A stretch of DNA of 64,000 bases from Membranipora membranacea (GCA_914767715.1 OU612067.1:15317001-15381000), one strand, 5' to 3'; positions 44,230 through 58,316 are shown, counted from the first letter of the stretch. Notes: a model not told the origin generated them from the sequence alone. Made by a program: numbers and translations.

Positions 44230-47200
44230 TTACCTGTGAATAGATTCAATGTTTGCGTAATCCTCAGCTGTTGAGTCAGCCAGTTGATATTCATCCTCAT
44301 CTTCTGTTTGTTTTCTCTGAGCCTGTGCACCTACTATTCTTTTAGGCGTTACCTCCTCCGCTAGTGTGTACTCGTTGTTATCTGTCCTGACGTCACCAGC
44401 TGAGTGATGAATATCACCTGTCTCTACCGGCTCAGCCATGTCATAGTCTGTCTCACCAGCACCACCTGACAATGCAGCGTTGTTTGCCCAATTTTGTGAT
44501 GTTGTCGCTCTTTGACTGTCTACTGAGTTTATTCCTTCTGTTTCAGGCATATCATAGTAATTGTCTACATCTGAAAAAAATGACTAGATGATTAGGTCAC
44601 AGAAAAATATATTGACTGTGGAGATAATCAAGTGCTAAGCTTGTTGGGTGTCAATATGTAATTTTGAATATTATCATCAAACCAAAGAGGCTAGCACAGG
44701 CTTCATCCTTGGCTGATTATGGAGTGTGATGGTGTACTCCAAGGTTTACAATAAAACAGACAGTTGGTGAGTTTAACCTTTGCATTTGATGCAAAGAAAT
44801 AAATTGGCGGAACACATACCTGGATCTGAAGGTAATGCTGACATCCGAACTTGTGGAGTGTTCTCACCTGAAGTTGCATTTGTGTATCCATATATTGGTC
44901 CGTTGTTTGGTTTGCTTCTGTAAATATTAAACTATTATGAACAGAAAAATATGTTTACTACACCCACAATTGATCAACTGCAACTTTTTTACTCTTTATT
45001 TGGAAGAAAAGGAGAAGAGCCCTTGTAGTTGAACTGAGTTTTCAGAATGGCAGAAAATTAGCTGTAGCCGTAGCTGAGTGTTGAACAGCCTGAAGACAGT
45101 CAATCTAACGTAATATAATCTTCTTCTTTTTTGTAGTATAAATGTTCAGCCAGTCAGGGCATAGTTATGACAATGTATGATCAGATTCCAAGCCATTCCA
45201 GGGGTAGATCCTAATTTTGGTGAACTAGGTCTGGTAAAAATCTAGGATAACCTGAAAATGTAGACAAGGTAACTTTCTACCTTTTACTTTTAACCTGAGA
45301 ACGTACTTTTCTTTTTCCCGACGCCGTTTGAACACAATCAGTGCTGCTATGATAACAGCTATTATAATAACCAATGCTGCCACTCCGATTCCAGCTCCTA
45401 ATGTTACAGAGTTATACTTGTTCTGCATAAGAGAATCTCCGTCCGCTCGATTTTGTTCTGAAACATTATGAGTATACCATTCAACTCTTATTAAAATTTG
45501 GGAGTTGTGTTTCAGCAGGCAATGGGAACACAGCTGAATCCTTCAAAGGAATGATCTTGGGTACAACCTGAACCAGGGTCTTTAGGACAGTATGTCCCAA
45601 CTCCCTGGCTGAATGACCATACAAATAGTTGATATAGGTGTAACTGAGCATGCATCGAACCAGCTATACCTACTCAGTAAAATAAATAGGGGAAGTCTTA
45701 CCTGTTATAGAATGAGCAATATTTCTTTGATATGGTTTTATTATATTAGGCAATGATGGCAGCCTTAAACGAAACACTTACGCTGTGTTGCATAGGTGGC
45801 AATGGTGGAATGGACTGTGCTCTGGGACAAGAGAACACAACTCAGATTAGTAAATAGCGGGCATGCTATTGGATGGTCAGATGACACAATCAGTTCACGC
45901 GCTTGCTATTCACTGCCAGGCGATTGGTGCCGCAAGAGTTGTTCTTAGATTAGACTAGTTGATCTATTTGGTAATATTATTGTCAACGACATATTACAAT
46001 GTTGGAACGCATCTGTTAATCAAAGCTTGTGGGTTCGACTCCCATTGGGGGAGCTTTCAAGGTTGATTGTTCCAGCCCAGTACCTTCGGGTATGTACCTC
46101 TTTATTAGGCAATGATGGGGAACCTTAATTTACCTTATTTTAATTTTTTATAATATTTTCCAAAATATTTGTCACAGAACTAGATACTTTATAAATTTGT
46201 ATATGTTCACTCCTATTCATTTACCTGTAATGTTTGGCATTGTCGTTTCTGTACCTGACAGTATATGGCTGTAAGTAGTTTGCATTACCGTTGTAGCGTT
46301 TTCACCGTCAGCACTATATTTATAAGTAGGCGGTGTACTGCTCATCCCAGATGTTGCAGGTATTGATCTTGTTGATTTTGTTCCTGTGGTGTCTGGTTTG
46401 GTGGTTGATATTCTGGTTGTCGGAATGCTTGTTGAGGTTGTTGCAACAGTGTCTAAAACTATGAATGAGACAGAGCTGTGGTCAGAGATTTTGGTTTAGT
46501 AGAATGATAGGAGTTTAGAGGGTTCTTTATTTTCAAGTCTTTGCTGCTGTGGATTGAAATCACTCAAGAAATAACTGGTGTGTTGATTAAACCATCAAAC
46601 ATCACACAGACTAAAATAACAAGTTATATTTATATATAATAACAGGCACATGCATTAACCTTACCACAAACCTTGATACTGAAAGTAAAATCCAGATCCA
46701 ACAGATGCAAAGTCCCAGTCAGTAACAAATCTGAATGACAGGCTTGAACTAGAAACTGAGTAGTTGTACCATCTACCTATGATAGGCTCCCTGTTAGGGT
46801 CACTGCAAAGTCTTAATTTATAGTCATATATTGTCCCTATCAGTTCTAAGTAGTCATAAAAGCAACCTGGGTAGTAAGAGTCGTAATACAGATCGAACAG
46901 CAGGAACTTGACCTGTACAATCTGCTGAGGCTGTAATCCTGTGATGGTCAGAGACGATCCAATGTTTGCTGTGTAGTTATTGGGAAAAGTTGTGTGACTG
47001 ATGACATAACCTTCTTTGTTAGTTGTCTCCTGAGGCAAAGCTTCTTGAATGTTGTACATTGCAATAGCATCTGAAAAAAAATAATAACTTGAAGACTTAC
47101 TTTGAGGCTGCTATTTTGTATCACATCTTGACAAGAATATATGGAGAACAAGATGATCTTGTTCTCCATATTTTATTCTATCATGTGAGCAATTTCCAGC

Positions 47201-49839
47201 TTTAGAATCTAAATATTGAGGAAGTTATGGCATTTCAAACTGTCAATATTGCATATTGCATCTGTCAGTACCAACAACATGAGTACATATAGGAGCTTGA
47301 AAACTCAACCGTGTAAAATTTTGAATTCAGTTAGGCCATTGCGTTGGTTGGCGAAAGTCAAAAACAACCACAGTTAGAAAAATCCGTTTGAGACTCCCTA
47401 TAAGGGAAGGTAACTTTAATCCTGATGTCACTGTCACCAGGAAGTACTTGCTTCTTGTACTGAACATCCAGGTAACTGTGACATCGCCATGCAGATTATG
47501 AGAGTTACCCTGTTATAGAAGGCACTCTTCCAAACATCAGTAATCCATGCCAAGTAGAGCATCAAATTTTTTTTTACCATGCAAATCTGACACAACTTTA
47601 TCATAAATAACTGCCTGACACAACATGTTTCAGTCTTTGGGTAGACTCCAAGTAAGTAAACCAACAGTTTAACATATCATACCAAGAATGTTAAAACATG
47701 CAGAGGCGCTGCTGCCATTATTAATCAATTTCCATTTGTCACTGCTGCTGTCACAGTAGAAAGTGTCTGTGATCAACGGGAGTCTAATTATACACTCAGC
47801 TGACACTGTGTAGCCGTAGTAATCTGAATGAGTACCAGGGAGAATAGAGTGATAGGCTCGTTGAAGTCCATCTGTCCCGCAACTCACACTCACAAGCTCT
47901 ATATAAATAAATATAAAAAAAACATCATGTGATTGAAGTAGATTTTGTCCATTTTGAACTAACATAAATCGTCTATTCAAACTCACCATATTGAAGTTTA
48001 AATCCGTTTGTGTTTGTCCATCCGTTGGTGTGGAATTTGAGATTAAATTGTTTGTTAACACTTATGTAAATTATTTCTTCTCCTGATTTAAGCTGAGTTC
48101 CACAGTACTTGACGGCATCATTAATCTGTAGAAAGTCATGACAGTAGCCATTTGTCTCAGAATCATCTAGCTTAAATTCTATGATCTTCATAGTAACCAG
48201 TAGTGTCCTTTCTTCTACTCCTAGTGTGCTGTCAACATTCCAAGGGTAATTCACTTGTGGATATCCTCTATGACTTATTATAGTTCCTGTTTGATGTGTG
48301 ATACGCTGATCTTTACCAGCTAACATCACATATACACCGCTCTCCGCTTCTGATATTTCTAAATAAAAAAGATAGGCTACTTGAAAAAAAGGCGATTAGC
48401 CTTATTCATTTTGCCTGCGCCTGAATTTGCCGAAAGCTTGTAATATAAGGAGGACACACGACCATGGCTTAACTGCTTTTTAAAGAGCTTAATTTGATCA
48501 ATCACAAAAACTGAAACAATTTGTTGTGCTAGAAGACTAACTATAAAGTCCTGCTTGAACACATAGAGTGCCAACAGCTGTATCCATACCTTCAACTGTT
48601 GAAAGGTGGTGGACACTGCAAATATTTTTCACTTATATGAAACAACAGGATACTGTGAAAACTAAATAGAAGTAACTTATCTTATAGACAAGACAGTATA
48701 GTACAGTAATGGACTGTATTGTTGAATTCACTGCCATTATGTAGGCTGTGAAAAAGATAGAGGTAACTCTCACCTGTACATTTTCCCCATTCATCATCAT
48801 CACCAGTTGAGCACCACCAATAACCACCTGATGAATATATGCATGTTTCATATGATTTGGATCCATGTCTGAATGGGAGTACGCAAGAACCGAGAGACCC
48901 ACTCCCGCCGAAGGTTGCGCCTGAGTGAAAAAAATTGTAAATGCTGATTTTGGATACCACTTTATATTTATTTATAGTCATGGAGGAGCCTCAGTTTTAA
49001 GGTTGTGATGCAAATCAGGTGATACAATATACAATCCAGTATAAAAAAAAAACATTTTTCTCAGCGAAGGAACTTCGTTTAATGCTGTATTTGGAAACTA
49101 TACATACCAAATGTGAAAAACTTATTTCAGATCCAGCATCTGCTCCATTGAGTACCATTGATCAATGCAGATATGGCTGGTAAGCAATTTAGAAAGCCAA
49201 TTAGTTTTAGTCTATGGCTGTTTTGTTGACTTTCTTTGATTTGTTATTTTCAAACCATAGTTATCAATATTAAATGTCCCGGTACGTTTACAATGATGCA
49301 GATGAGGCACTTGAGATAATTTTTTACAGCGGTAGACAGTACTCAAAATAAAGCCATAATAAAACTATTTTCCTTTGCTGAGTGTATTGAGAGTACTAAG
49401 TGGGAAATTGAAATTTTGGTAACTGTCTATTCGAATTTAAGATGTGGCAACAACTGGAGATGTGAGTACTTGAACACACCACAACAATATGAATTCCGGG
49501 GCTTTTTTTGTTTTAATGTTTCCTTATTTTCCACATAGATCCTTTTATAGCACCAGACCAATCATTTTTCAGGAGCGTAACACTATACTAGTATACTGTA
49601 CATTCCATTAATCACCTTAAAAAGGCCATGTAATGAACAGTCTAAGATAGATTTCAGAAACTAAATCAAGATAAGCATAGCGTCAGAATGTCATGCTTAG
49701 GAAAAATTGAATCTGTCTCAGTAGGCTGTTATTTAAACTGCACTTTATTCATTTATGAATGGAAGAGAAACCAACCTGTGACTAGCATGCAGTAACTTGA
49801 CATTCCACAGAGAAGCACTATGATGTCCATTACTCGCAT
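44230..49839 (-). CDS. Type I membrane receptor: signal peptide, FN2, CUB, CCP, CUB, Ser/Thr stalk, TM, multi-tyrosine tail
   Basis: Nine exons join in phase to 673 aa: 49839-49776, 48920-48774, 48358-47987, 47898-47683, 47070-46672, 46458-46225, 45457-45307, 44917-44820 and 44570-44230. The first encodes a signal peptide (MRVMDIIVLLCGMSSYCML). Residues 22-70 form a fibronectin type II domain (CVLPFRHG, CIYSSGGYWWCST, WGKC). Residues about 71-194 are CUB 1 and 195-266 a sushi/CCP module with four Cys and KW. Residues 267-399 are CUB 2, then a Thr/Ser-rich stalk runs to about 477. The membrane helix is about 498-520 (GIGVAALVIIIAVIIAALIV), followed by KRRRE as stop-transfer. The tail has tyrosine motifs YYDMPE, DYDMAEP, EYTLAEE, EYQLAD and DYANIES, which suggest SH2 docking or endocytosis. 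The ligand is unknown. Introns between extracellular modules are all phase 1. Confidence 0.88.
45767..46102 (+). mobile_element. tRNA-derived SINE (family 1) in a receptor intron, with target-site duplication
   Basis: The element runs from the GCTGTGTTGCATAGG head to GTTCGACTCCCATTGGGGGA (B-box-like) and a tail ending GTATGTACCTC. It is flanked by imperfect direct repeats, TATTAGGCAATGATGG at about 45744 and again at 46103. It matches 61158-61430 apart from roughly 85 bp of extra sequence before the B box. It lies in the intron between the stalk and TM exons. Confidence 0.8.
47139..47171. repeat. Perfect 16-bp inverted repeat with 1-nt centre
   Basis: ATATGGAGAACAAGAT, one G, then ATCTTGTTCTCCATAT, in the receptor intron upstream of the CUB 2 exon. 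It could form a cruciform or RNA hairpin about 70 nt before that exon's acceptor. Confidence 0.85.
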
Positions 49840-49849
49840 GGTTGAGACG

Positions 49850-52435
49850 AAGCTTTGAGTGGTGTTTATTTCGCGTAACAAGGAGTCTCAATAACAAGTC
49901 CTGTGAGGTGAACCCTTCATTAAATTGTAGGTTGTTGAGATTTCACTGCTATGTAAATAATGAGCATATGTCTTTAAATTGCTGTATGTGTTGTGTTGAC
50001 TATGAATTCAAAGAAGCGTCCTCATCACTGCCAGCGTGCTTGTTTGTGTTACTTCCCTCTAGATCAAAATGTGTGTGATGTCAACAAATTTAAATCGGCT
50101 GATGGCATTGTGGAAGTTGTAGACATATTTAACAGGGCATTACGACATGTGATTACCCAAGGACAAAAAATACTTTCAATGACTGAATGTAATGATTGAT
50201 TATTATCACAGCCTTGCAAATCCATAAATAATGTAAACATAATGTAATCAGAGACTATAGATATCTATTGTCTCTGGTATAATCAAGCCAAGAAGGAAGT
50301 TGTGGTATTTTATAGATTGATCACTTTCACTAATCACTTTCACTTTAGGAGTGTTATCGTTGTATTGCTGTTGTTCTTGACTCATTTTTCAGGGTTAGTT
50401 ATCAGCAAACTGTTTAATTATCGGGCTGGCCATAATCCCAACATTATTTTGAAAGCATAAAAGAATTCAACTGACTGCAAGATGTTTCGTTTCTTGGGAG
50501 TTGCGTATCTGGTAATGACGGGAGCGCAATTCCCGTAATGGCAGGCGTTTGATTGCTTAAAAATAAGGAAGTAGCTTCTAACATGCCTTATTCTGCAAAT
50601 TTCCATTTCAGCATGTAAAGCGATTGTTGGCACATAGTGAATGCATGATGCTAAGAATTAGTATAAGGATGATGTCGCCTCTCTGTGGTTGCCTAAGGTA
50701 TAAGGTATACTAAGGTATACCTACTGCGATTGGTCATATGTTCTTGAGTCTGAATTTTTAAATATTTATCATTTGATGAGTTCAGGGTTGGCGAACCTGC
50801 AGCAGTAGAGCCAATAAGAAATATTTGTTTCTCAAATTTCCCCTAATTTTCTATTGACTTGATTTGACTAATAGCTCATAGAAACAACCATTATTTTAAA
50901 ATTTACTTCCTTGTAATGTATAATAGGACAAAAGTTTCTTTCGGGTTATAGTGGTATATTCTCACCCATTCTGTTTATAAGATTTCATAGTGATTATTAT
51001 ATTGTAGAAAAACTCCGAATCCAATACAATCATTTTTCTTATATGCTTTATTTATACCATCACCTATGACCAAGCCACTAACAACGTTGTCACTGACCGA
51101 TTGAATAAGTATCATTGTCATGTGTTCACAATAATAATAGAAATAAAGTTAAATTATAAAACGCTTAATAAAATTAGTTAAAAACAGCGATTTCTAAGTG
51201 TTGTACATGAGATAAAATATTAAAATCATATCAAATATTAAAAATTCATCATCACGAGAAAATATGGTCATAAGATAAATAAAATTCGAGGTGGCAACTG
51301 CCCAGCACCCAAAATTTCACTATAAAACCATGAGATGCCTGTATTACACTAATCCACAGATTAACATTTTGTTAGAAGACCCAAAAGCTGCTGATGTATA
51401 TGGACATCACAGTCAGCAACAGCTGTAGCAGAAGCAGAATAACTTTTAAAAAACCTTTTAACTTTTATCAAAGTTGTTCTAACTGGTTTTGCAGAGTTTC
51501 TAAGTTCTTTAATTAAAAGTTTTTTTCATGAAGGAGAGTTTTGTAGCGGTTAAGTAATCAAAGAGGTTGTCAAGAGGCAGAGTTTCAGAGACTGTGTGGC
51601 AATTATTTTGCAATCTCAGACACCTTCGATGCAATGATTGTGTGCATGCCTTGGATTATTATAATATCTTCAAATATTGCTACTATATAGAACGGAACGC
51701 TGTTAGTTTGGAATTTAAACTGCTGAAATAGTAATTGAAATGTCATATATAACAGCTGAAATGAGAATTGGCACAAAAATTGACTTTCATTGATCTATGA
51801 ATAGTGGCTCGGCTGCGTCAAGAGTCTATATTGAAGAAAATAGGGAGGATTAGTTGTATTTCTGATATTTCTGATCCCTTATTCTATCCTCTTCTGCCCC
51901 TTGAGTCATTGTTATGATACGATTGCATAATATCATAAACATGTAAATACTCTAGACTGGAAACTATTGGCTATTTGATACAGGCTCGGTGTCTTCTCTA
52001 ATTCAGTGACGCGACGTCACTGCGCTATTCACTTTTTCTCTGTAGTGCATAGGTCAGAATAGGAGTTATCTCCACATAAATGTAATGTGTGAAGAAAAGA
52101 CATTCTTATTTCTAAATATGACCACTACAACTGGGTAAAACCGGTGAATTTTACAGAACATGTACCAATGAAGTATAAAATGTGATCAATATACCGTGCC
52201 ATCAAATATTGGGTGAGCCATAACAACATATGCTATAGCATGTTTCTGGTCTTAACATTTGTATGAAAAATGGTGTGTCAACTTTTCAAAGTTCAAGGTT
52301 TTGCTCTGCTCTTTGCCCTTCTGATCTTTCCAGCTGTCAGGCATGTTAAGGTGTTTTTGGGCACTCTGTGTTGCGCAATTTGGGGAAAACTGCCACGTAG
52401 TGCCATATTCTGTTGGCAGAGTTACCGTGTACCCA
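49850..52435. other. Intergenic, no supported gene
   Basis: AT-rich DNA upstream of the receptor gene (its promoter should lie near 49840-50100). I saw neither a TATA box at a convincing place nor an exon chain. Confidence 0.4.
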
Positions 52436-52439
52436 TAGA

Positions 52440-53061
52440 AAAACCGTGTTATTTAAACCATATGGCACTGAACATCACCAAATCAAATTCTATCACATTT
52501 TCTCTTCAACAAACTATCCTTGATAGACCCTTGAATATTAATGGTGAAACTATTGATAGGGTTGACAATGTGAGGTTGCTTGGTGTCGTCTCTGATAGCC
52601 ATCTACGATTATCATCTCATGTTGACAGTATTATTCAGAAGGTCCGTCCATATATGCATGCTATTGGCCCTCAAACCCCACGGTGTGTTAGTGATGCAGG
52701 ACTTGTGATGTTTTACACAACCATCATAAAACCTGTGCTTCTGTATGCGTGTCCGGTTTGGTTCCCTAATATATCTCGGGGAGACATTTCCGAGCTGGAG
52801 AGGGTACAAAGCTTGTGCCAGGGAATAATCTCATCAAATACCGAACACTATAGTGACAGAACACGCATCTGTGACATAGACTACCTAGCAACAATATTGG
52901 AGATTTCCTGCTTCACATATGTGGCTAGTATAAAACAAAATCCATATCATATTCTCTACCTATTAATACCTCCAGCCACTAAAGACTCACATGGACGACT
53001 CCTTAATAATCATTCTCGAACATCACTTTTCTCAAGGAGCCTATTTATGCATTTCTGTTAA
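52440..53061 (+). pseudogene. Non-LTR retrotransposon fragment, end of RT and C-terminal region
   Basis: An open frame of 263 codons starts at 52270, but only from about residue 60 does it resemble retrotransposon pol. There it reads NITKSNSITFSL, then VDNVRLLGVVSDSHLRLSSH (the conserved KxLGV-type motif) and IIKPVLLYACPVWF. The YADD catalytic box lies upstream of this region and is absent. It is a 5'-truncated CR1/L2-like copy, distinct in sequence from the 25-kb element. It is well preserved over 200 codons, so fairly young. Confidence 0.75.
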
Positions 53062-53069
53062 TCCTTCAT

Positions 53070-56000
53070 TCTTTTGTTGACATTGTCTGATCTGTCTGAT
53101 ATGGACATTGATCGGTCAAAATAAAGTTCAAGATTTTTCTGGGAAAATTTATCAAAACTTTATAGAAAATTTGTAGAAAAATAACCAACTCTTATTTTAA
53201 TTTTCCACATTTGATGAGTTAAATTGTGCCAATAAACTTTATATTAATATATCACCAACACAAAGTGTGTTTAATAATGACCCACTTGCCCCTGCCTGAA
53301 GGGTATTGTACCAAGTAGAGTATTATCGCTATTTAATCAAAGTATACATCTCAAGTTCTCCTCATAGCAATCAGAAACAATGGTATTTACGCAACGCTTT
53401 CTGATTGTTTAACTTCACATCGTGGAGAATCTGTGGTATTTGTAAAATCGCTTATGTAGAATGGTCGAATGAAGATGAAAATCAGAAGCAAAACTTGTTT
53501 TCTCCTACTATTGAGTAACATTGCATCCTAAATGTATCCACCCACACACATCGCCTCACAGAATAAACAGCTGAAATAACTAAGTCTTACAAACTCTCTT
53601 CTCATGGTAAGTTGACTTCAGTGACCCAGACCCCTCTGTGGCTTTGTTGGCAATGGCTGTTATAATTATTTTAATTAGTCAGGCGTTCTTGTTCTTGCAG
53701 TTTAATATCCTATTTTACTGGTTTGCCACCTCCAGATTTAGTACAAAGGCCTATCTGATCCTATCTATCTATCCTATCTCAATGTGAAAACAAGTTCGCC
53801 TGATCAGTTAGCAGATGGGATTGGGGATCGATTGGCAGACATTCAGCTGGTGCATTTAGTTTAACCACAAGGCTGCACAGTATTGAGCAACATGTACTGA
53901 TAATGCAGAGAATGGGTGCTGAAATTTTGGCTAGCAGACCCTTTAAAGTGCGAACGGATTCATTACAGACCCGATAACATGATTGTGCATCAATTTAAAT
54001 GACTGAATCATGATAATATGAGCCTCATCTGATAATAATTGCATACTGTTGTCATTTCTCAAACAGGTAAAGCACACTTTGAGGCAGTACCAGTTACTGT
54101 ACATAACCCAAGATAGCTAAGTAAGTTCAATCACTGTCTTAAAAAATGCAAGCGGTTCAAGAGGAAGAAAACTATCACAAACAGATCCATATCTCTACAA
54201 GGAAGAAAGCTATTAAGAACACATCCACGTCTCTTCATCAAACAGGTAGGTCGGCTAGGCAAATAATCTATGAGTGTCTTGGTAATTTTGCACCTTCAAA
54301 ACAGCACAGTATATTGTCAGTTATGAATATCTTAGAGCGGCGCAGGCATTGCATATCATCATTTGAACTCAGGTTAGCCACACTGTATGTTGAATATATT
54401 CATGTCATCCTAATATTTTGTGCAGTGTTCTTATTTTGATTATTTTAGTTTCAGAAGAGCTCAATCCACAACAGTATGAGATCGCAGTCATGTTGATAGA
54501 AATACATGGCCTACATAATCTTCCATAATCATATTCATTACAAATTAGTTATTGTAGATATATACAAATATCAGTTGTCATCAACTCTGAAAAGCCTTGA
54601 ACATATCAATCATAAGATTAAATAGAAAAATAGCTGTAAATATATATATATATATATATATATACTAATGATATAAATTATAACTAATATAGATAATTAT
54701 ACTTTCCATAAGCATTTTAGTTAGTCTCTCTCTCCCTTCATAAAATGGAGTAACTAGCAATTATGATTAAAGACATTGTAGCAATTGCATAAATAAGATA
54801 CTAGTTTTGTCATGAAACACAACATAATGCGAAGACCAGTAATATTATTTCACAGCGATTTATGGTTGTATATATCTTTCTTCCACTCGATGCATCAAAA
54901 TGTCGTTATGGAAATTGTTGATTGTCTTTATTTCCTCCTCTCGACGCATCAATAGATCATCGCTTAAGGTGCTGCTTTGCTTTTTTCATCCCTTTAGAAT
55001 ACCTAATATTGTCAACGCTGACTATCACCTCTCGGTCACAAGATTAAGCTGAAAGCTAGAAAATAATCAAATAGAGAAAGTTTGAAACAATTGATATGAA
55101 TATAGTGGCTCATGCAGAAGCTTATGTCAACTGAAAATTCTAAATTTTAAGATTTTAACTTATGTCAATATATTATAAAATAATTGTTTAATAATTTGCT
55201 AAAAATAAACGTTATCTTAGTGGGCGTACTTGGCTGACCTGACGATATTCTTACTATTAAGATGCGCACATCCGCAATAGGTTGCCATCAAAATGATAAA
55301 AGAAGCACCAATCAGAAACAGGGTGGCGCCAAAACTTTTTTTGCAATTTTGACAAACATTTTTTTGTCGCAAGTACTGATATTTGTCTAACACAAGAATA
55401 GAAATTATTGTAAATTAATAACAATAAATTATGTACTTCTGAAGGAATAAATAAATATTATTGTAAATTGGTAAAGATAGATGCTCCTTTAAAAGGAATA
55501 AATAAATATAATAATATTAATGATATAAATTAATATAATTTCTACAATAACCATTCTATCCTTCTCAACTTAATTGAGTTGATTTAATAGTATAACAGCA
55601 GAGTAGCTGACATCATAGTGTTATTTTTCTGGTCAAATTGATAGGTGAATGATTGTGCTCATACAGATAGGCCTACTGTCATCTTGAAAAAAATCACACT
55701 TTTGGTTTGTTCAACACAGAGTTTATTTGAAACTGTGAAATGTAATTATTCTAAAACTAATGAGAATAGATGTAGGGATAAATATAACAAATATAGTGAT
55801 ATTATAAATAATATATAATTTATTGATAATATTAAATATACTTTCTACAAACAGAATAATCAATATATCCTTCTCACCATAACTGAGTGGTGTAAATGAT
55901 ACAACTTCGGTGTATGTGACATTGTCATGTTCCCATTGAGCCTCTATAAACATCATATTCATATCTATTGTGATATCATTGATCCAGGCTTTCCTTGGAA

Positions 56001-58310
56001 CATATTTTATCGGATCGTTTTTTATGGTGTTGCATCTGCTTCTGTCATGTGCGCCTGTAAGTGTGACATGAGTGGTTTGTTTTTCTGTGTGGCCTCATTT
56101 TATATGGCTGTATTTGAAAACATTTTTCTTTGTAACATGAAATAAATACGAAGAAAGTTATAAAAAACATTATCATCCATGTTGCTGTGTTCCCTTTTCT
56201 TGTTTGCGACCTATCTATAGGAATACCAAGATATTATATTATCTAATCTGAGAGAATGTCGGAAAACTCGTAAGATAAGATCAGATTTAAACAAATATAT
56301 ATATAAAGATCAATACTGACTGACTATATGTAACTTGGGTTACACAATATTGCCTGGCGTCGCCTATTTGGTTCATTATATTGAAGCGTTCCTTTAGCTC
56401 TGCATCATTGGTCATGTAATTACCTCGGCTAAATCGGGAAGTGGTTGAGACCCAAATGCAGAAACCGGAAAATGGAAAACTGGTTTGGTATCTGATAAGC
56501 TGCAACTCTAGGAGTTGCCTTTCTCGATAGAAGGTCGAGTTACAATCGCTATGCTGCAGAGATAGTCTATGTCATCCTAGATGCTGGGAAGTTCTCAAGG
56601 GAGACAATTAGGCCAAAAAGTGTTCATCATCTAAATTTTGGAGATCAATATGTCAAAATTGAAGCTTAACCAAAATTAAACACCAAGCTTTTCAGTTTCA
56701 GTTCACTCCCTGCTTTGCTTTGATGCAGGAAATTACAGGGAAATAAACATAACTCCAAGGGCCATAAGCACACCCTCAACTGGTTTACCTAGCCAGTGTC
56801 ATAGCCCCTAACAAACCGAGTCAAAACATCAGCTTAGTGTTACCAGGGTTTGACCAGGTTCCGTTTTTTTGTTTCCCATGAGTTCAGTTTAGTGGTCAGA
56901 CGAGGCCAGATGATAGCAATGATATGGTTTTGAGGTCTGCTAATTTTACCATTTTCTGAAAAAGGAACATTATGATACATCATCGAGAATCAACATTTGC
57001 TCACTGGCTGAATCCTTCTGTGAATATCGTAGGCGATTGTTTGCTTCTCATCCACCAACCCAAATTCCTTCAGACTTAAGAGGTTCCTTTGTTACATGGT
57101 ACGCATAAACAGATTGTTTAATAATTGTCAGTGCACAGAGTCTGATCAGTAAAACTTGAATTGAGTTCCGATGGAGTGCATAATCGCTGTATTTATAAAT
57201 ATGTTGTCGCATGGGTAAAACATGTGTCAAGGCTGATTACATATGTCTAAGAGACAGCATTGATCTAGACCAAGCGGACCACATGTCTCTCATCTCTTAC
57301 ATTGAACAGAGTGGGAGATTTCGTCGTTAAATCCACAACAAAAACAAAGTCAAGCAACCTACCTAACTAATGGAGCAAGACCCCTCCATCCAGAAAACAG
57401 TCACTGGTCAGGTCAACCTAAGAGGTAGAGTAGGCCATACTGCTGGGTGAGGGTACGGGGACCACGATGGTCCCACTCAGCAGACAACACCAGAACAGAT
57501 TGTAAACAGAGTTAGATGATGTATAAACAGAGAACCAAGCATACGGAGAGTCGCAGCTACTTTCGAATCCCTAAATGCAAATATTATCTTTTCAATTTTT
57601 ATTGTATATTAAAACCGAAGCTCAACAATTCTAAGTTTACTTTGTTTTTGATACATGACAATTCCTTCTCGATTAATATCTTTATGTTATTGAAATTTGT
57701 GTTTCATATTTTTAACATCTATGTTAAACTTGATATGCTTCCTACCAAACGTGATTCATTACAATCCATAAATATCAAATCGCCATATGTTTTGTTTCCT
57801 TTTTGTACATACATATATAATTTTGTTTCCATCATATTTTGTTTTTCTTTCCTTTTCAGTTCAGTTCAAAGTGCCACATCATAACCTGCCTTTCAATATG
57901 TTACCCATAGCATAAAATTCATAGACGCATTTTAATTTTTCTTATCACATCAAACTTGGGATTTTTCATTTTTGTGTTTAGCCTCAAACCCAAGTTGTTT
58001 TATCAAGTTCGAATTAAAACGAAGTTTTCCACTTCCCCTACATATCCAAAAAGTACCTAACTAACCTTCAGACTATATCATTTGAAACATAATTGTACAT
58101 ACATTTAGCCTGCAAATAGAGGCGTAGTTGTTTTTATTTTGTCTAAAGATAAAATAAAATAGATAACTAACTAACTAACTAACAGTTTTGTGTCTTGTAA
58201 GTTTCGAAAGTTCATAGTCATCGACTAGGGTTGTCATAATAATGGAAATTTGTTAGAATTATTGTACGAAAAAAATAAAAGTAGCATCAGAATTAGTTGG
58301 TGAACTTGTT
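53070..58310. other. Gene-poor AT-rich stretch with simple repeats
   Basis: Contents include a (TA)n tract (about 54641-54664), AT-rich segments around 54650, 55490 and 55790 that look like diverged copies of each other, and (AACT)n at about 58161-58184, possibly a retroelement tail. A 32-codon stretch at 54146-54245 followed by GTAGG could be an exon but has no partner. Confidence 0.4.
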
Positions 58311-58316
58311 CATGAA

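Noticed and set aside
45782-45822. Extra receptor exon (minus strand) encoding a Thr/Ser stretch
   Set aside because: It lies in the SINE. Its length breaks the reading frame, while the flanking exons join perfectly without it.
45770-46060. tRNA gene candidate at the GGGTTCGACTCCCA motif
   Set aside because: No acceptor or anticodon stem can be formed; it is the B box of a SINE.
46661-46671. Donor TTTGTG|GTAAGG for the CUB 2 exon
   Set aside because: It looks stronger than the one chosen, but leaves the wrong phase. The donor CAAG|GTTTGT at 46672 gives a 399-nt phase-1 exon that joins the stalk exon in frame.
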